Shown here piece after piece: positions 52,171 through 59,844 of a DNA stretch of 64,000 bases. The notes beneath the pieces are model-generated. The model had not been told where the DNA came from and made no database searches. It saw only the letters and a list, made by a program, of their open reading frames with translations. Made by a program: the position numbers and the translations under genes. The stretch is from Treponema parvum (GTDB lineage Bacteria; Spirochaetota; Spirochaetia; Treponematales; Treponemataceae), in NCBI RefSeq assembly GCF_017893965.1, contig NZ_CP054142.1, forward strand, positions 1,240,001 to 1,304,000. The letters are read 5' to 3'. Each line of letters begins with the position of its first letter. The stretch's first letter is position 1.

Positions 52171-55100
52171 ATGAATACATTATTATCCAGTTACGTGTTT
52201 CCCCAACTTGAAAAATGGACATGCCTTAAAGACGCTATAACTAGATCGCAAGCGGACGATCAAATTTTTCCGGTAGAAATAGAAGGCCTTCACGGAGCGG
52301 CAAACACTTTTTTTACGGCCGAATATATAGCCGAAAAACAAAAAAAACTGCTCAACGGCTTACAGTATACTACAACGGGCCGCTATTCTCAAGGTTCCGC
52401 ACTGAAAGGCGCTCAAAGCTTTTCACTGAAAAGAGCTTCGCTGGATACGTTAATCATTGTACCGAATGAAAAAGACGTTGAAGACGTGTGCGTCGATCTT
52501 TCAGCGGCATTTACGAACGCGCAAATACTTAAGCTTCCGTGGTGGGGCAACGCCGCTTACAGGCCTACTGCAAGAGGTTCGATAGTTTTCGGAGAAAGAG
52601 CCGGCGTACTTTGTAAGCTCTCATGCTCTAAGCCGTATACGAATATTTCGTGCGCTCCTCGCATATTTGTCGCTTCTTTGCGTTCATTTTTAACTCCCGT
52701 TCCTCCGCCTGAATACATAAGGTCTCTCTTGCAGCATATACGCGTAAAACAACAAATCGATACAATAAGTTTGTCTGAAAAACTTATCGCTTCCGGATAT
52801 ATACGCGTGCCTAAGGTTACCGTTCACGGAGAATTTACGCTTAGAGGAGAGGTTTTGGATATCTTTCTTCCCGGAGAAGAAAATCCTTATCGCATTCTTT
52901 TTGATTTTGACAAAATAGAAAAAATAAAGATCTTCGATTCCGACACGCAAGCGACAGTCGGATCGGTTGAAGATTTGATTATTTATCCTATGAAAGAAGT
53001 TTTATGGACGGATGAGCTTGTAAATATCCTTTCGGAAAAATTGAACGATAAAAAAGAACTTAAAGCAAGCCTTGAAAACGATCCTGAAACAGACAGTGAA
53101 ACAGTATGCGAAATAGACCTTCCTTTTACGGATGAAGCGAAGAAAGCCGGAGAAAAACTGCTTGAAGAACTTTACGCCTGTCACGAAAGCGAAGGTGAAG
53201 AGCTTTTTTATCCTGTTTTATGGGATAAAAAATACTGCATTACCGATTATCTGTCCGAAACTTCCGAAGTGTTTTTTTACGATTACGACAGACTCAGCAA
53301 TTCTCAGGAAAGCATTGACCGCGAATATATGGGAATGTACAAAAAGGCGAGACTGAATTTTCCCGTTCTTCTGCCGGATCAAATAATGTTCAAATTTTCG
53401 GATGCGGTTTGTTTTCATAAAAAAAATATTTTTTACAGAACTCTGCTTACGGCGCATTCGATCGATAATGATACTTTTATACGTGTGGAATGCGAACCGT
53501 CTCAGACGTATTTCGGAAATATCAACTATTTGAAAGAACAGATAGGGGCGGCGCAAAAAGACGGCTGGCGTATTTTTATTTATACGGACAATAAAAACCA
53601 GCTGCTTAGAATAAATGAAATTTTAAAAGAATTTACAAAAGACGTCGATGTCAACGACAAAGGCGGAAATTTATGTAGCGCGGAAGATTTTTTTCCCGTC
53701 GTATTGATCCCTCATGCCATTTCTGAAGGATTTTCAGTTCCTGAAATAAAACTTAAAGTCATTCAGGAAAATGAAATATTCGGACGGCGAAAACACGCTC
53801 CTAAATCCCTGCACAAAGCGAAAAGCGCAGTAATCGATTCGTTTGTTGAATTAAATCCCGGAGATTATATAGTCCACGTAAATTACGGCATAGGTATCTT
53901 TAAAGGTATAGAACGCGTACGCTCGTTCGGAAATGAACGCGACTATATAAAAATAGAGTATGCGGGAGAAGAATTTGCATTTGTTCCGATCGAACAGGTA
54001 AATCTTGTGCAACGCTACATAGGGAATGAAGGAAGTCCGCCTAAGATCGATACCATAGGAAGTAAAAACTGGGAAAACCGCAAGAACCGCGTAAAAAAAG
54101 CGGTAGAAGATTTGGCGCAAAGGCTTATAGATCTGTATTCAAGGCGAAAGATTGCAAAGGGCTTTCCGTTTCCCAAAGATACGGAATGGCAAACCGCCTT
54201 TGAAGCGGCTTTTCCCTATGAAGATACGCCCGATCAAATTACCGTTACAAGCGAAGTTAAGGCCGATATGGAGCGTCCCGTTCCGATGGACCGCCTAATA
54301 TGCGGCGACGTGGGCTACGGAAAAACGGAAATAGCTATGCGCGCGGCGTTTAAAGCCGTCATGGGCGGAAAACAGGTGGCCTTTTTAGCCCCGACCACTA
54401 TTCTTGCGGAACAACATTACGAAACTTGCACGGAACGTTTCGATAACTTTCCCGTAAAAATTTCACATCTGTCGCGTTTTGTAGCGCATTCCGAGCAGAA
54501 AAAAATACTTGAAAAACTTGCTAATGGCGAAATAGATATTCTCATAGGAACGCACCGTATAATTCAAAAAGATATTGTTTTTAAAAACCTGGGGCTTATG
54601 ATAGTCGACGAAGAGCAGCGGTTCGGCGTCAAGGATAAGGAAAGACTTAAATTGTTAAAAAACAATGTGGATTCGCTTTCCATGTCCGCAACTCCGATTC
54701 CGAGAACCTTGCATATGAGCCTTCTGAAAATTCGAGACATGAGCCTTTTGACGACGCCTCCTCAAAACCGTCAGCCCATAGAGACTGTGATCGCCGAGTA
54801 CGCCGATGAAAATGTCGCCGAAGCGATACGGCGTGAAGTTGAAAGAGGCGGGCAAGTGTTTTATCTTCATAACCGTGTCGAAGACCTTGCGGATATAAAG
54901 CATAAGCTTGAGCATCTTGTTCCCGAAATGATCATCGATACGGCGCACGGACAGATGCCCGGTGAAATCCTTGACGATATTTTCCGTCGATTTAAGATGG
55001 GCGGGTTTCATGTGTTGATCTCTACTACGATCATCGAAAACGGAATAGATATTCCTAACGTAAATACCATCATAATAGACAGGGCGGATATGTACGGAGT

Positions 55101-55845
55101 TTCACAGCTTTATCAGCTTAGAGGAAGAGTCGGCCGAAGCGGAAGAAAAGCCTATGCATATCTTTTTTATCCGCAAAACAAGGCTCTGTCGGAAATTGCG
55201 ATGAAGAGACTTCAAGTTATAAGTGATTTTACCGAACTCGGAAGCGGCTTTAAGATTGCCATGAAAGACATGGAAATACGCGGAGCGGGAAATCTCTTAG
55301 GGCAGGATCAATCGGGAAATGTGTATTCCGTAGGTTTCGATCTGTATTTAAGACTTTTAAATGAAGCGGTACAGCGTCTTACTGCACAAAATTACGACGA
55401 ACAGCCTGAAGTTCTTATGGAGCTTGAATATACGGGATTTATTCCCGATTCATACGTGCAGAATCCTCAAATAAAGATGGAAATTTATAAAAAAATCGCG
55501 TCCGTACAGGAAAAAAGCGAACTCGACAATACCTATTACGAACTTAACGACCGTTTCGGTCCGGTGCCGGAAGAAGTGAACAGTCTGTTGTCCTTAGCTG
55601 AAATAAGGATAATATGCAAAAAACTTGCCATAAGCTCAATAAAGGAACAAAGAGGCGTAGTTCAAATAACTCTTGACCAAGTTTCAAAAATTTCCGTAGA
55701 TAAGGTTTTAAGGCTTATAAATTCCAGCGCCGGCAGGGTAAAATTGGATCCTGCCAGGCCGAACATAATTTTATTGTCTACAGGAAAGATAGGATTAAAA
55801 GAAAAAAGCGAATTTTTATGTGAGAAACTTAATCAGATTGTATGA
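52171..55845 (+). CDS. mfd: Transcription-repair coupling factor
   Basis: The 1224-residue protein is slightly longer than E. coli Mfd (1148). It removes stalled RNA polymerase and recruits UvrA. The UvrB-like N-terminus, the RNA-polymerase-interacting domain (about residues 545-620, LNPGDYIVHVNYGIGIFKGIE) and the RecG-like motor follow in order. Motifs are GDVGYGKTEIAMRAAF (Walker A), DEEQRFGV (DEEQ box), SATPIPRTLHMSL, TTIIENGIDIPNVNTIIIDRADM and QLRGRVGRS. A C-terminal UvrA-inhibitory domain is present. The exact start lacks a clear ribosome-binding site. It is divergent from the secreted protein at 51137. Confidence 0.95.
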   Translation: MNTLLSSYVFPQLEKWTCLKDAITRSQADDQIFPVEIEGLHGAANTFFTAEYIAEKQKKLLNGLQYTTTGRYSQGSALKGAQSFSLKRASLDTLIIVPNEKDVEDVCVDLSAAFTNAQILKLPWWGNAAYRPTARGSIVFGERAGVLCKLSCSKPYTNISCAPRIFVASLRSFLTPVPPPEYIRSLLQHIRVKQQIDTISLSEKLIASGYIRVPKVTVHGEFTLRGEVLDIFLPGEENPYRILFDFDKIEKIKIFDSDTQATVGSVEDLIIYPMKEVLWTDELVNILSEKLNDKKELKASLENDPETDSETVCEIDLPFTDEAKKAGEKLLEELYACHESEGEELFYPVLWDKKYCITDYLSETSEVFFYDYDRLSNSQESIDREYMGMYKKARLNFPVLLPDQIMFKFSDAVCFHKKNIFYRTLLTAHSIDNDTFIRVECEPSQTYFGNINYLKEQIGAAQKDGWRIFIYTDNKNQLLRINEILKEFTKDVDVNDKGGNLCSAEDFFPVVLIPHAISEGFSVPEIKLKVIQENEIFGRRKHAPKSLHKAKSAVIDSFVELNPGDYIVHVNYGIGIFKGIERVRSFGNERDYIKIEYAGEEFAFVPIEQVNLVQRYIGNEGSPPKIDTIGSKNWENRKNRVKKAVEDLAQRLIDLYSRRKIAKGFPFPKDTEWQTAFEAAFPYEDTPDQITVTSEVKADMERPVPMDRLICGDVGYGKTEIAMRAAFKAVMGGKQVAFLAPTTILAEQHYETCTERFDNFPVKISHLSRFVAHSEQKKILEKLANGEIDILIGTHRIIQKDIVFKNLGLMIVDEEQRFGVKDKERLKLLKNNVDSLSMSATPIPRTLHMSLLKIRDMSLLTTPPQNRQPIETVIAEYADENVAEAIRREVERGGQVFYLHNRVEDLADIKHKLEHLVPEMIIDTAHGQMPGEILDDIFRRFKMGGFHVLISTTIIENGIDIPNVNTIIIDRADMYGVSQLYQLRGRVGRSGRKAYAYLFYPQNKALSEIAMKRLQVISDFTELGSGFKIAMKDMEIRGAGNLLGQDQSGNVYSVGFDLYLRLLNEAVQRLTAQNYDEQPEVLMELEYTGFIPDSYVQNPQIKMEIYKKIASVQEKSELDNTYYELNDRFGPVPEEVNSLLSLAEIRIICKKLAISSIKEQRGVVQITLDQVSKISVDKVLRLINSSAGRVKLDPARPNIILLSTGKIGLKEKSEFLCEKLNQIV

Positions 55846-55876
55846 TTTTTTATACAGTTTAGACTAAAACCTATTT

Positions 55877-55910
55877 AAAACCGTAACTTTTGTTACGGTT
55901 TTTTATTTTT
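55877..55910 (+). terminator. Terminator of mfd
   Basis: The 11-bp perfect arms (55877-55887 and 55892-55902) with loop TTTT run into a T-rich stretch. The stem contains the palindrome GTAAC-TTTT-GTTAC, which is also the operator candidate for the next operon. Confidence 0.8.
55881..55898. promoter_or_regulatory. Crp/Fnr-type operator candidate of the DUF1858 operon
   Basis: CCGTAAC-TTTT-GTTACGG is centred at 55889.5. Its core GTAAC-N4-GTTAC and the flanking GG are repeated at 59723-59738 upstream of hcp. The centre is 29.5 bases before the first base of the -10 box, that is, position -41.5 from the predicted start near 55931. Confidence 0.6.
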
Positions 55911-55915
55911 ATCCG

Positions 55916-55924
55916 TGTTATAAA
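55916..55924 (+). promoter_or_regulatory. Extended -10 of the DUF1858/GTPase/ABC/Crp operon
   Basis: TG-T-TATAAA spans 55916-55924, and no -35 hexamer is apparent. A weak -35 with an activator site at -41.5 is the usual layout of class II Crp/Fnr-activated promoters. Confidence 0.5.
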
Positions 55925-56018
55925 ATGGCTGTCGATTGATTGGGCTGTCGATTGTCGTACCGGTCGCCAAGCTTGAATTAACCGCAATGATTAACCTAAC
56001 GATTCATGGGAGAAACAT

Positions 56019-57251
56019 ATGAATAACTATTTTTCATTAAAAGATACCGTATATGAGGTTACGGAAAAATACCCCGAACTCATTGAGCTTTTTGCAGCCA
56101 ACGGCTTTGAAAATCTAAAAAACAAAGTCTTACGGAACCTTGTGGCAAGGTCAATATCGGTGGAAACGGCTCTAAAAAGCAAACATATCGATACCGATGC
56201 GTTTGAAAAACGTATGATAGAGACGATAGAATCGGGAAAAAGTACCGTGCAGAGCGGTCCTGCCGACAGTAAAAAAAACGCCTCTGAATGCGACGTTAAA
56301 CTTATGGGAGTGCTTCCTTGCCCGATAAGGATGCAAATGCTTGAAAAGTTGGATAATTGGCTTGAAACACAAAAAGTCGGTATAAATTACGAATTGCAGG
56401 CCGCCAGCATGGGAATCGACTGGCTTAAAGAACATGTGGTAAAAAGCAAGGACGCAAGCGAACTCGCAGACATATATCTTTCAGCCGGTTACGGTTTCTT
56501 TTTCGATAAAGAACTCATGGGGCATTATAAGGACGAAGGCGTTTTTGAAGACATAACAGGTATAGAAAAACTTAATTCCGATTTTGACAACGATTATATC
56601 GACCTGAAGGATCCTCGCCGGCAATACAAGATAATCGGAGTCGTTCCGGCTATTTTTATGGTAAACACGGCTCTCTTGGGCGACAGGCCAATGCCTAAAA
56701 GCTGGGCGGATCTTTTAAAACCCGAATTTGAAAATACGATAGCCGTTCCGATGAAAGATTTGGATCTTTTTAACGCCATATTGCTAGGAATATATACAAA
56801 ATACGGTAAAGAAGGGCTTGCCGCCCTTGGCAGGGGAGTTGTTTCATCCATGCATCCTGCGCAGATGGTAAAAAACGGCGGAAGAAAAACTTCGGACACG
56901 CCGATAGTTACCGTTATGCCGTATTTTTTTACATGGATGGCAAAGGAAGAAGGCCCGATGAAAACCGTATGGCCTGAAGACGGAGCTATAATAAGTCCTA
57001 TCTTCTTTTTGTCAAAGAAGTCGTCAAAAGACAGGGTAAAACCCGTAGTCGACTTTCTTTTTTCGCCTTCTATGGGATCCGTACTTTCGGCGGACGGAAA
57101 ATTTCCTTCTACGCATCCAACGATGGATAACCACCTTTCAAAAGACAAAAAATTCATGTGGCCCGGCTGGGATTTTATCCATTCAAACGACATCGCAAAA
57201 GTATTAAAAGAAGCGGAAGGAATTTTTAATAGCGGCATGGGAGGCATGTAA
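56019..57251 (+). CDS. Cytosolic solute-binding-like protein with N-terminal DUF1858-like domain
   Basis: The 410-residue protein has no signal peptide. Residues 1-65 (VYEVTEKYPELIELFAANGF) form a DUF1858/ScdA-N-like helical domain; such domains occur in proteins tied to Fe-S repair and redox stress. A Ser/Lys-rich linker follows. The rest (about 90-410) reads like a type 2 periplasmic-binding protein: MGVLPCPIRMQMLE, a VVPAIFMVNTALLGDRPMPKSWADLL block as in iron- or anion-binding proteins, and a C-terminal lobe. Without export it would bind its ligand inside the cell. GGAG precedes the ATG. It is the first gene of a four-gene operon, with 2 bases to the next. Confidence 0.75.
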   Translation: MNNYFSLKDTVYEVTEKYPELIELFAANGFENLKNKVLRNLVARSISVETALKSKHIDTDAFEKRMIETIESGKSTVQSGPADSKKNASECDVKLMGVLPCPIRMQMLEKLDNWLETQKVGINYELQAASMGIDWLKEHVVKSKDASELADIYLSAGYGFFFDKELMGHYKDEGVFEDITGIEKLNSDFDNDYIDLKDPRRQYKIIGVVPAIFMVNTALLGDRPMPKSWADLLKPEFENTIAVPMKDLDLFNAILLGIYTKYGKEGLAALGRGVVSSMHPAQMVKNGGRKTSDTPIVTVMPYFFTWMAKEEGPMKTVWPEDGAIISPIFFLSKKSSKDRVKPVVDFLFSPSMGSVLSADGKFPSTHPTMDNHLSKDKKFMWPGWDFIHSNDIAKVLKEAEGIFNSGMGGM

Positions 57252-57253
57252 AT

Positions 57254-57955
57254 ATGAATTTGATAATATTTTCAGGGCCGCCTTCGTCGGGAAAGACGTC
57301 CGTTATATTAAAAATCATCGACGCTTTTAAAAACAAGGGTAAAAAAATCGGCGTTGTAAAATTTGACTGTTTGTATACGGACGACGATCTCTTATATGAA
57401 AAAGCTGCCGTACCGGTAAAAAAAGGACTTTCAGGCGGATTGTGCCCCGATCATTTTTTTGCTTCCAATATCGAAGATGTCGTTTTATGGGGAAACAAAG
57501 AAAAACTTGACATTCTGATTACGGAATCGGCGGGACTTTGCAACCGTTGTTCTCCGTACCTTGCGGAAATCACGGGCGTTTGCGTCATTGACAATCTTTC
57601 AGGAATAAATACGCCTAAAAAGATCGGCCCCATGCTTAAATCGGCGGATGTGGTAGTGATCACTAAGGGCGACATAGTGTCTCAGGCTGAAAGGGAAGTA
57701 TTCGCTTCAAGGGTAAGCACGGTAAATCCCAAGGCGACGGTAATGCATGTAAACGGTTTGAGCGGGCAGGGGGCTTTTGAATTGAGCGCCGTCTTGGAGA
57801 GCAATACGGTTGACATACAGACTGTACGCGGAATGAAGCTCCGTTTTCCTATGCCTTCGGCAATGTGCTCTTATTGTCTGGGTGAAACAAGGATAGGAGA
57901 AAACTATCAGCTTGGAAATACAAGAAAGATGGTTTGGGAGGACGGGCAAAAATGA
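57254..57955 (+). CDS. SIMIBI-type GTPase with two CxxC pairs (HypB/UreG/CobW-like)
   Basis: The protein has 233 residues. Walker A is GPPSSGKT (8-15). A switch-like ESAGLCNRC spans residues 91-99, and the nucleotide-specificity motif TKGD spans 137-140, as in NTPases that load metal centres (HypB, UreG, CobW). It has cysteine pairs C96/C99 and C205/C208 (CSYC near the end), plus C40 and C64, so metal binding is likely. It is too short to be a full CobW protein, which usually has a second domain. It starts 2 bases after the binding-protein gene and overlaps the ABC gene by 4 bases. A role in metal delivery is inferred. Confidence 0.75.
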   Translation: MNLIIFSGPPSSGKTSVILKIIDAFKNKGKKIGVVKFDCLYTDDDLLYEKAAVPVKKGLSGGLCPDHFFASNIEDVVLWGNKEKLDILITESAGLCNRCSPYLAEITGVCVIDNLSGINTPKKIGPMLKSADVVVITKGDIVSQAEREVFASRVSTVNPKATVMHVNGLSGQGAFELSAVLESNTVDIQTVRGMKLRFPMPSAMCSYCLGETRIGENYQLGNTRKMVWEDGQK

Positions 57956-59019
57956 CACAGACAAAAATGACGGCGGACAAAAAGGATGGAACTGAAAACA
58001 TCACAGAAAAAAAGATTGAAAGCCTTTTGCAGGAATATCCGTTTGTCGCGGATTTTTTTGAACAGAATACGCTTGACATAAAAGGCTGTGAAGGTAAAAC
58101 GTTAAAAACTTTTTTAGAAGATCAGAAAGAACATGCATCCGAAGACAAGGCTATGGACACCGATCGTGTTTTGGACGACCTTAAGTCTTATATTTATCAG
58201 ATGATTGATTTTCTTGGGATAAAAAAAGAAAATACCGTAAAATCTCTCACTATTCTTGCAGGACATAATAAAAATAAAGAAAAAGAAACCTTCGGAGCCA
58301 TTACCATATTGCCTTCTCAGGTCGTAGCCATAGTAGGACCTACGGGCTCCGGCAAGAGCAGGTTGCTTGCGGACATTGAATGGGCGGCATGGGGCGACAC
58401 TCCTACGGGAAGAAGCATCATGATAAACGAAGAAAAACCCGATTTTAAATGGCGATATTCCGCTAACAAAAAATTAGTGGCGCAGCTTTCTCAGAACATG
58501 AATTTTGTCATAGACTTAAGCGCCGGAGAATTTATCAGGATGCACGCGGCAAGCCGGATGGTAGAGAATCCTGAAAAAGTAGCTGAAAAAATTTTACTTG
58601 AAGCCAATAAACTTGCAGGAGAGAGTTTTTTAGCGGAAACGCCCGTAACAAGTTTAAGCGGCGGCCAGTCAAGAGCTCTCATGATAGCAGATACCGCGGT
58701 GCTCAGCGCTTCTCCCATCGTTCTCATAGATGAAATAGAAAATGCCGGAATAGACAGAAAAAAAGCGCTTGACCTGTTGGTATCTCAGGATAAGATAGTG
58801 CTTATGGCGACCCATGATCCGCTTTTGGCTCTCATGGCAGACAGAAGGATCGTAATTAAAAACGGCGGCATTCATGCAGTGATCGAGACAAGTAAACAGG
58901 AAAAAGAACTGTTGGCATATTTAAACAGTATAGATTCCGTTATGCAGGAATCAAGAAGAATTCTTCGTTCTGGAGAAATTTTAAAATCGGAAGCTTTGCC
59001 GTCGATTCAAAAACAATAG
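57952..59019 (+). CDS. Soluble ABC-type ATPase with N-terminal DUF1858-like domain
   Basis: I take the ATG at 57952 (355 residues), which overlaps the GTPase stop (ATGA); a TTG at 57934 is also in frame. The N-terminus (about 20-60, KIESLLQEYPFVADFFEQN) repeats the DUF1858-like pattern of the first gene. One ATPase domain follows: GPTGSGKS (129-136), signature LSGGQSRALMIAD, Walker B PIVLIDEIENAGID and H-loop ATHDP. No membrane segment or permease gene is present, so it is not an ordinary transporter; it may power a protein or cluster assembly step with the GTPase. No close relatives were checked. Confidence 0.75.
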   Translation: MTQTKMTADKKDGTENITEKKIESLLQEYPFVADFFEQNTLDIKGCEGKTLKTFLEDQKEHASEDKAMDTDRVLDDLKSYIYQMIDFLGIKKENTVKSLTILAGHNKNKEKETFGAITILPSQVVAIVGPTGSGKSRLLADIEWAAWGDTPTGRSIMINEEKPDFKWRYSANKKLVAQLSQNMNFVIDLSAGEFIRMHAASRMVENPEKVAEKILLEANKLAGESFLAETPVTSLSGGQSRALMIADTAVLSASPIVLIDEIENAGIDRKKALDLLVSQDKIVLMATHDPLLALMADRRIVIKNGGIHAVIETSKQEKELLAYLNSIDSVMQESRRILRSGEILKSEALPSIQKQ

Positions 59020-59035
59020 TCAAGAGGCAGAATAA

Positions 59036-59716
59036 ATGATCGAAAATTTGAAAAAAAGCCCTTTATTTGCGGGAATGACAAATGAAGAAATAGAGGAATT
59101 TATTGTAAAAACTCGCGCAAAAATCAACGAATACAGCAAAGACGAATTTATTTTTTTGCAGGGCGATATTCCAAAGAGTATGTATTTGCTTGTAGAAGGA
59201 TGCGTCGCAGTCTGTAACGACACCGGCAGCGGAAAAAGAAGTATAATCGCATTGTTCGATAAACCCGGAGAAATTTTCGGTGAAATTTTTCTGTTTTTAA
59301 ACCGAAAAACTTACGATCATTATACACAGGTTCTTTGCGATTCAAAAATTTTAGAAATTGCAAAGCCCAATCTTTTTCAATCTAATGGAATTACCGAAAC
59401 AATTCACCAAAAGATTGTTTTGAACATGCTTTATATTTTCGCTTCCAAAACTTATTACCTTAACCGACGGCTTTCAATACTTTCATGTTCGGGATTAAGA
59501 CAAAAAATCGCAAAGCTCTTTTTAAAAAATAAAAGAGAAGACAATACGGTCGAAATCAACATGAACAGAGAAGAACTTGCGGATTTTTTAAATGTCACAA
59601 GGCCTTCTTTGTCCCGCGAACTTATGAAAATGCAAGAAGACGGCCTCATCGTCATTGACAAAAAAGCTATCCGCATCTTTGACATTAAAAAAATGAAAGA
59701 TATCTGCGATATGTGA
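59036..59716 (+). CDS. Crp/Fnr-family transcriptional regulator (HcpR-like)
   Basis: The 226-residue protein has an effector domain in the first 130 or so residues, with a cyclic-nucleotide-like beta roll (FLQGDIPKSMYLLVEGCVAV). A long dimer helix follows, then a winged helix with ELADFLNVTRPSLSRELMKMQEDGLI (about 180-205). There is no N-terminal four-cysteine set for an Fe-S cluster (cysteines at 56, 60, 101, 151 and 224), so it does not look like Fnr itself. HcpR-type members sense nitric oxide and activate hcp. It closes the operon and sits directly before hcp, whose promoter carries the shared palindrome. Confidence 0.85.
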   Translation: MIENLKKSPLFAGMTNEEIEEFIVKTRAKINEYSKDEFIFLQGDIPKSMYLLVEGCVAVCNDTGSGKRSIIALFDKPGEIFGEIFLFLNRKTYDHYTQVLCDSKILEIAKPNLFQSNGITETIHQKIVLNMLYIFASKTYYLNRRLSILSCSGLRQKIAKLFLKNKREDNTVEINMNREELADFLNVTRPSLSRELMKMQEDGLIVIDKKAIRIFDIKKMKDICDM

Positions 59717-59720
59717 CAAT

Positions 59721-59738
59721 TTGTAACACAAGTTACGG
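59721..59738. promoter_or_regulatory. Crp/Fnr-type operator candidate of hcp
   Basis: TTGTAAC-ACAA-GTTACGG is centred at 59729.5 and shares GTAAC-N4-GTTACGG with the site at 55881-55898. The distance from centre to -10 (29.5 bases) is identical. Confidence 0.6.
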
Positions 59739-59758
59739 AAAATTTTATAACTACGGAA

Positions 59759-59764
59759 TATCTT
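59759..59764 (+). promoter_or_regulatory. -10 box of hcp
   Basis: TATCTT (4 of 6) is placed so that the activator palindrome stands at -41.5. The predicted start is near 59771, giving a 74-base leader before hcp. Confidence 0.45.
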
Positions 59765-59844
59765 ATTGACAGACTCGCTCATACGGTTGGCCTTGGGAAT
59801 GGTCAAAACAACGCCGTGTGAGGATTTGCAATAGGAGGCCTATT

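Noticed and set aside
52155-52171. Leaderless start for mfd
   Set aside because: A TATATT-like word ends only 2 bases before the ATG, too close for a -10 box with a start at the ATG.
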